Origin: Terriglobales bacterium
GTDB lineage: Bacteria; Acidobacteriota; Terriglobia; Terriglobales; Acidobacteriaceae
DNA: 64,000 nt
Direction: 5' to 3'
Assembly (NCBI GenBank): GCA_035764005.1
Contig: DASTZZ010000124.1
Span: 1-64,000, forward strand
Both the position numbers and the translations under genes were made by a program. This document shows, piece after piece, positions 60,016 through 64,000 of this stretch. How positions within the stretch are numbered: the first letter of the stretch is position 1; every line of letters begins with the position of its first letter. A model generated the notes under the pieces. That model was given only the letters and a program-made list of their open reading frames with translations, had not been told where the DNA came from and ran no database searches.

Positions 60016-60594
60016 GCAAACTCCTTTCGCCTCGAATCAAAATCTCCCCCGATGGTTCCCCAGGCTGGTTCTCCCAAGACTGCCAACGAAGCGAGTTGAA
60101 GAGGTGAGACTCATCCGCGCTCAGGCGCAAAAAGAAAAGCCGCTTTCGCTGTGAACGATTGCAGAGCGCTTTCGTCCCAGCAAAACCGGCGTCGTCTCTT
60201 TATCGACTGCGACAGCGAACAAGAACCTCAACCTCGAAACCTGTCGTGCAAAATCTCTGCTTGTTTTAGAAGAGTTCGTTACGCGACATGCATACTGCAT
60301 ACAAACGAAGGGCATGATATTCAGAGACAAACGATTTTGTAAAGCAGAACTTTCGCGAAAACGGCAATAAAAAACGTTTTAATTGCGCGTGTACACAGTA
60401 ACCGTGCGTGATTACCGCCATATAAAATTGCCAAATCGATTCGGCATTTCCCAGTTTCTCTGCCGCGTTTCACAATTCAGCCTCATAAAACAATAGAAAA
60501 ATTTAAATAGACGCATCTCCGTGGTGAAAAAACCTCCGTAACCGAAAGACCTGAGCGACTCTCAGCTGTAGCTCTGCTAGGCTTCTGATGACTG
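60016..60594. promoter_or_regulatory. Long divergent spacer with csp leader and yihY promoter
   Basis: No gene in about 580 bp. An AT-rich part (60340-60500) is suited to promoters of both genes; an imperfect symmetric site, TGCCAAATCGATTCGGCA (60429-60446), lies just after TATAAA (60421-60426). The minus strand towards cspA may carry a long leader. Confidence 0.45.
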
Positions 60595-61518
60595 ATGTCC
60601 ACTACGCCAGAGCCCGGAATCGCCGCCTCGACTCCAACAGTCGCCGAGACAAAGATTACTCGGAAGCTGCGATTGCGCATCGAATCGGAACTCCGGAAAC
60701 CGGAGAACGCTGGATATCTTCGCCAAACGGCGAAATATCTGATGCACACGGAGGTGCATACCTTCGCCTTCAGCGTGGCGGCCAATGTGATTCTGTCATT
60801 CTTTCCCTTCGTGATCCTGTTGCTCACGGTTACGCGGCAGGTGTTCCAGTCGCAGATGATGTATGACGTGGTGCTGCAAGTCCTGCGCAGCTACTTGCCA
60901 GCCGGGCAGGATTTTATCGTGCGCAGCGTCGTCGCTCTGACTCCGCATCGCGGCATGAGGTTGTTCTCGCTAGCCATGCTGCTGGTGTCGTCGACCGGCG
61001 TATTTGTTCCCTTGGAAGTGGCGCTGAACCAGGTTTGGGGATTCACGACCAATCGCAAGTACCTAGGCAATCAGGCGATCTCGCTGGCATTGGCCACCGG
61101 ATGCGGCCTTCTGGCGCTGATCTCTGTGGCGATAACCGCGAAGAATCAAACGTGGTTGCTGGCTATTTTCGGATCCAAGGAGAATCTGCTGTTCCGCGGA
61201 ATTGGTTTTCTAATCATGAAGTTCTTCGCCTTCGCTGCCAGCATCGCGATGTTCTTCCTGATCTACTGGCTGCTGCCCAATGGAAAAGTCAGCGCGAAAT
61301 CCGTTGTGCCGGGTGCGGTTCTCACCGGCCTCATCTGGGAGCTCAGCAAATACCTCTACATCCTCGCGCTGCATTGGCTCGATTTTCCGGAAGTGTACGG
61401 GCCATTTGCTCTATCCGTCACACTGATGTTCTGGGCCTTTGTCTCCGGCCTTCTGCTGCTCGGAGGCGCGCAGTTTAGCGTTTTGCGCGCGCGTCAGGTA
61501 TCCTCCAGCCTCATATAA
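60595..61518 (+). CDS. yihY: YihY/BrkB-family membrane protein
   Basis: A 307-residue protein with six or seven helices and the family segments FAFSVAANVILSFFPFVILL, VSSTGVFVPLEVALNQVWGF and SVVPGAVLTGLIWELSKYLY, then YGPFALSVTLMFWAFVSGLL. Function of the family is not settled (once called ribonuclease BN, now regarded as a transporter-like membrane protein). The start is ATG 60595. The SpoIIE gene begins 20 bp after its end. Confidence 0.9.
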   Translation: MSTTPEPGIAASTPTVAETKITRKLRLRIESELRKPENAGYLRQTAKYLMHTEVHTFAFSVAANVILSFFPFVILLLTVTRQVFQSQMMYDVVLQVLRSYLPAGQDFIVRSVVALTPHRGMRLFSLAMLLVSSTGVFVPLEVALNQVWGFTTNRKYLGNQAISLALATGCGLLALISVAITAKNQTWLLAIFGSKENLLFRGIGFLIMKFFAFAASIAMFFLIYWLLPNGKVSAKSVVPGAVLTGLIWELSKYLYILALHWLDFPEVYGPFALSVTLMFWAFVSGLLLLGGAQFSVLRARQVSSSLI

Positions 61519-61538
61519 TCGGCTCAGAGCAGTCGTCC

Positions 61539-63659
61539 ATGGACCAATTTCTCCGTAGTGTGAAACGCCGCCTCATGGCTTGGGGTGTTTACCCACGCAG
61601 CGGCCTCGCGCGCTTCACTGTGTGGGTAGTTGGGCTGTACGTCATCTCGGAGGTTCTGGCGCTAGCTATTCCGTCTCCCAAATGGTCAGGAACGTTTTCG
61701 GGATGGGCCACCTTTTTTGAGTTCGTCGTGATCTGCACCGGAACCTGGCTGCTCGTTCGTTGGGTCCGACACAAGCTGCTCTGGCGACTGCGTAACCGGC
61801 TAATCGTTACCTATGTCTTCATAGGTGTGATTCCGGTTGTGCTGATCCTGACGATGGCCGTCATCGCGGGATACATTCTCGGCAATCAGCTCACCACGAT
61901 GCTCGTCCATCGCGACCTGCAGGCCGAGGTTCTTAGTCTCGATACGCTGAACTCAACAATCTCATTGGAGATTTCAGATGCGCTGCAGAAAAAGTCTAGC
62001 GGTGCACTTCATCTTTCCAGCCTCGAACTGCTGGGGCCAACTCAGCGATTTCCGGATTGGACCATCGCTGCATGGGTGAACGGCCGACCGCTTCAGCTCG
62101 TGAACGGAAAGACCCCGCGTTCCGAATTGGCCGACCGCTCGCGTGACGCAGGTGGAATCATCGCCTTTGATCGCAAGTTCTTCATTCGGAGCTATCGCAG
62201 CACGAGAACACCCGCAGGCAATTTGCAGGTGGTGATACTGGTGCCCATCACTCCCGAACTCCTTTCGCGGGCGGTGCCTGATCTTGGCGTTGTCACTCTT
62301 TATCACTTCGAACAGAGCGATGGCGGAAAGGACGGCCAAAGCTCGTTCAAATTCAGCGAAGGCGACAACAAAAATCTCACACCAGTCCCCACTGTGAGCG
62401 CCGGGACAAGGCCGCTACAGGTCTATCGCTTCGATCCGATGCTCCAGTTTGGTTCTGTCTTCAAGATCACCGACTGGGCCTCAGGAGAGGAGAGTCGAGC
62501 CTGGGTTAACGTGAGCACGCGTCCATCAATTCTGAACAGCCGAGTCTTCACCGATCTCGGAGAAGTGGGCTCTGCGGTGCTCATCGCACTCGCCGTAGTT
62601 GCAATTGCGTTCGCAATCATCGAGTTGATCGCTCTCATTATCGGCGTGCGGCTCACGCGGACAATCACGGGATCGGTGGGTGCACTTTACCGAGCAACCC
62701 AACACATTAATCGAGGTGATCTGGTGCATCGCATTCGGGTGCATTCAAGCGATCAGCTTGCGTCTCTGGAGACCTCATTCAATTCGATGACTGAGTCCTT
62801 GCAGCGCCTGTTACAGGAACAAAAAGAAAAGCAGCGGCTGGAAAATGAACTGGCCATTGCCCAGGAAGTGCAGGCACAACTCTTTCCGCGCGATCCCAAG
62901 CGGCTGCACTCGCTTGAGCTGCACGGCATCTGCAAACCTGCGCGCACGGTCAGCGGTGATTACTACGATTTCGTCGCGCTGGGGGAAGAACGACTCGGTA
63001 TTGCGGTGGGCGACATTAGTGGTAAGGGAATTTCCGCCGCGCTACTCATGGCTACTATTCATTCCGCGGTCCGCGTCTTCGAATTGGGAGCGATGCCGGA
63101 ACGGGAACAGCTTGTCGCTGCAGGAGCGGCGGCAATCGCGTCGGCCAGCAACAACGTTCAACTTCCGCGATGGTCGGTTGCATCCGACAACGTCGAATCA
63201 CCTGCTGAAGTTCTTTCGCTTCTAAATCGCCATTTGTACAGCAGCACGCCTCCGGAAAAATACGCGACGCTTTTTCTCGGCATCTTTGATGGGAACACGC
63301 GCAAGTTCGTGTATTCCAATGGTGGGCATCTCGCGCCGTTGATAATCCACGACAACGGTGAAGTACGGAAGCTCGAAACCGGCGGGTTGGTCGTTGGATT
63401 GTTTCCCGAGATCGTCCTCGAAGAAGAGGAAGTTCATCTCTCTCCTGGCGATATCTTCGTCGCTTACAGCGATGGGGTGACCGAGCCGGAAAATGAATTT
63501 GGAGAATTTGGCGAGGAGCGGTTGCTGGAGCTGGTCCGCAGCAGCCGGCATCTTTCGTTGGAGCGCATTTCCGAAATCGTGATTGCCGCCGTGCAGGATT
63601 GGATCGGTGACAACGAGCAGCCGGACGATATCACGCTTGTACTCGCGCGCGTGCGGTAG
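61539..63659 (+). CDS. Membrane-bound SpoIIE-type serine phosphatase with HAMP domain
   Basis: A 706-residue signalling protein. Two or three N-terminal helices (about 25-115) are followed by an extracytoplasmic part (about 120-340), another helix near 345-370 (SAVLIALAVVAIAFAIIELI), HAMP (LTRTITGSVGALYRATQHIN), a short linker coil (EQKEKQRLENELAIAQEVQA) and a PP2C-like SpoIIE domain. The latter has SGDYYDFVALGEERLGIAVG, DISGKGISAALLMATIHSAV, YATLFLGIFDGNTRKFVYSN, FVAYSDGVTEPENEFGEFGE and DDITLVLARVR, with the metal-binding Asp residues. It should dephosphorylate an anti-sigma-factor-antagonist-like target in response to an outside signal. No partner is adjacent. Confidence 0.93.
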   Translation: MDQFLRSVKRRLMAWGVYPRSGLARFTVWVVGLYVISEVLALAIPSPKWSGTFSGWATFFEFVVICTGTWLLVRWVRHKLLWRLRNRLIVTYVFIGVIPVVLILTMAVIAGYILGNQLTTMLVHRDLQAEVLSLDTLNSTISLEISDALQKKSSGALHLSSLELLGPTQRFPDWTIAAWVNGRPLQLVNGKTPRSELADRSRDAGGIIAFDRKFFIRSYRSTRTPAGNLQVVILVPITPELLSRAVPDLGVVTLYHFEQSDGGKDGQSSFKFSEGDNKNLTPVPTVSAGTRPLQVYRFDPMLQFGSVFKITDWASGEESRAWVNVSTRPSILNSRVFTDLGEVGSAVLIALAVVAIAFAIIELIALIIGVRLTRTITGSVGALYRATQHINRGDLVHRIRVHSSDQLASLETSFNSMTESLQRLLQEQKEKQRLENELAIAQEVQAQLFPRDPKRLHSLELHGICKPARTVSGDYYDFVALGEERLGIAVGDISGKGISAALLMATIHSAVRVFELGAMPEREQLVAAGAAAIASASNNVQLPRWSVASDNVESPAEVLSLLNRHLYSSTPPEKYATLFLGIFDGNTRKFVYSNGGHLAPLIIHDNGEVRKLETGGLVVGLFPEIVLEEEEVHLSPGDIFVAYSDGVTEPENEFGEFGEERLLELVRSSRHLSLERISEIVIAAVQDWIGDNEQPDDITLVLARVR

Positions 63660-63726
63660 ACCAAGATCGAACACCAAAATCCCGAAGGCTGTGCGTCAAC
63701 GCTACCAGGACGTCCTTAGTCATCTT

Positions 63727-64000
63727 CTACGCTTGGAGGTTCCGATGCTTGATAGCACTGCGCAGACGCGTTTCGCTCAGATCGAGTTCCTCTTCCAGTT
63801 CTCGAGCGATCTCGCTATCGATTCGTCCTTGATTTCGTAGCTCGAGCGCAGCGTTGCGTTCGACTTCGAGCATCTCGCGTGAGAGCGAAAGATAGCGTTG
63901 GTACTGCTCTGGGTTTACGTCCTGTTCCGCTTCTCCGTTCACACTGGCGAGACGTTGTCGATAGTGCTGCGCCAGATCATCGTACGTGCCCGCAAATTCA
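63727..64000 (-). CDS. Na+/H+ antiporter (CPA1/NhaP-like), C-terminal end
   Basis: The reading frame is open to the right edge of the window, so only the last 91 residues or so are seen. They read EFAGTYDDLAQHYRQRLASV, then SLSREMLEVERNAALELRNQ and GRIDSEIARELEEELDLSET. This is the cytoplasmic tail of NhaP-type antiporters, with the characteristic 'ERxAxLxLRxxGxIxxExxRxLExELDL' pattern. Membrane helices lie outside the window. It is convergent with the phosphatase gene. Confidence 0.72.
   Translation of the reverse strand, partial: EFAGTYDDLAQHYRQRLASVNGEAEQDVNPEQYQRYLSLSREMLEVERNAALELRNQGRIDSEIARELEEELDLSETRLRSAIKHRNLQA

Overview
The window looks like a chromosome segment of an acidobacterium (Acidobacteriota, Terriglobia-like). 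The grounds are a 1179-residue Oar-type TonB-dependent receptor with an N-terminal carboxypeptidase-regulatory domain, several Tat-exported polysaccharide-degrading enzymes, a TPR-plus-HTH protein divergent from isocitrate lyase, and many intergenic hairpin-forming repeats. This placement is an inference from gene content. No rRNA is present.

Layout. (1) 1-11.5 kb is accessory in character: the end of a CusA-type metal efflux pump, a frameshifted cation transporter, a group of response regulators and PilZ proteins without a histidine kinase, then small unrecognised genes. These include a duplicated small-protein family and a bacterial C2H2 zinc finger. The region stops at a 45-bp fragment of a tRNA-Pro(CGG) gene, the expected scar of an element integrated into that tRNA. 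(2) 11.7-26.7 kb is a plant-cell-wall (pectin-type) degradation locus: a GH54-like arabinofuranosidase, a GH28 polygalacturonase, the TonB-dependent receptor, a PL26-like exo-rhamnogalacturonan lyase and a GH29 fucosidase, with a CAAX protease and TrmO between them. (3) 26.7-34.6 kb holds an AbrB/Doc toxin-antitoxin pair with a perfect palindromic operator, the TPR-HTH protein divergent from aceA, a GntR-slipin operon, and exported VOC and DUF4197 proteins. (4) 34.6-46.8 kb holds a GT39 glycosyltransferase, YggX, RNase R with repeat-like insertions, two lipoproteins, an ABC ATPase overlapping a tryptophan 2,3-dioxygenase, a receiver protein, a PhzF protein and a 1-Cys-type peroxiredoxin behind a candidate small RNA. 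(5) 47.1-56.2 kb holds tRNA-Cys, a coupled glycosyltransferase and nucleotidyltransferase, a phosphoesterase, a stand-alone LigD-type polymerase, DUF72, and overlapping xerD-xerC genes. (6) 56.2-64 kb holds an acyl-ligase/ACP/acyltransferase fusion, a DUF892 ferritin-like protein, a cold-shock protein, YihY, a HAMP-SpoIIE phosphatase and the end of a Na+/H+ antiporter.

The most notable items are the tRNA-Pro scar and the unusual small genes beside it; the lamin-tail domain of the GH54 protein, interrupted twice by repeat modules; at least six hairpin-repeat elements, some of which run into coding ends; the xerD-xerC overlap; and the three-domain acyl-ACP ligase/acyltransferase. No CRISPR array, prophage structural genes or insertion-sequence transposase were seen.
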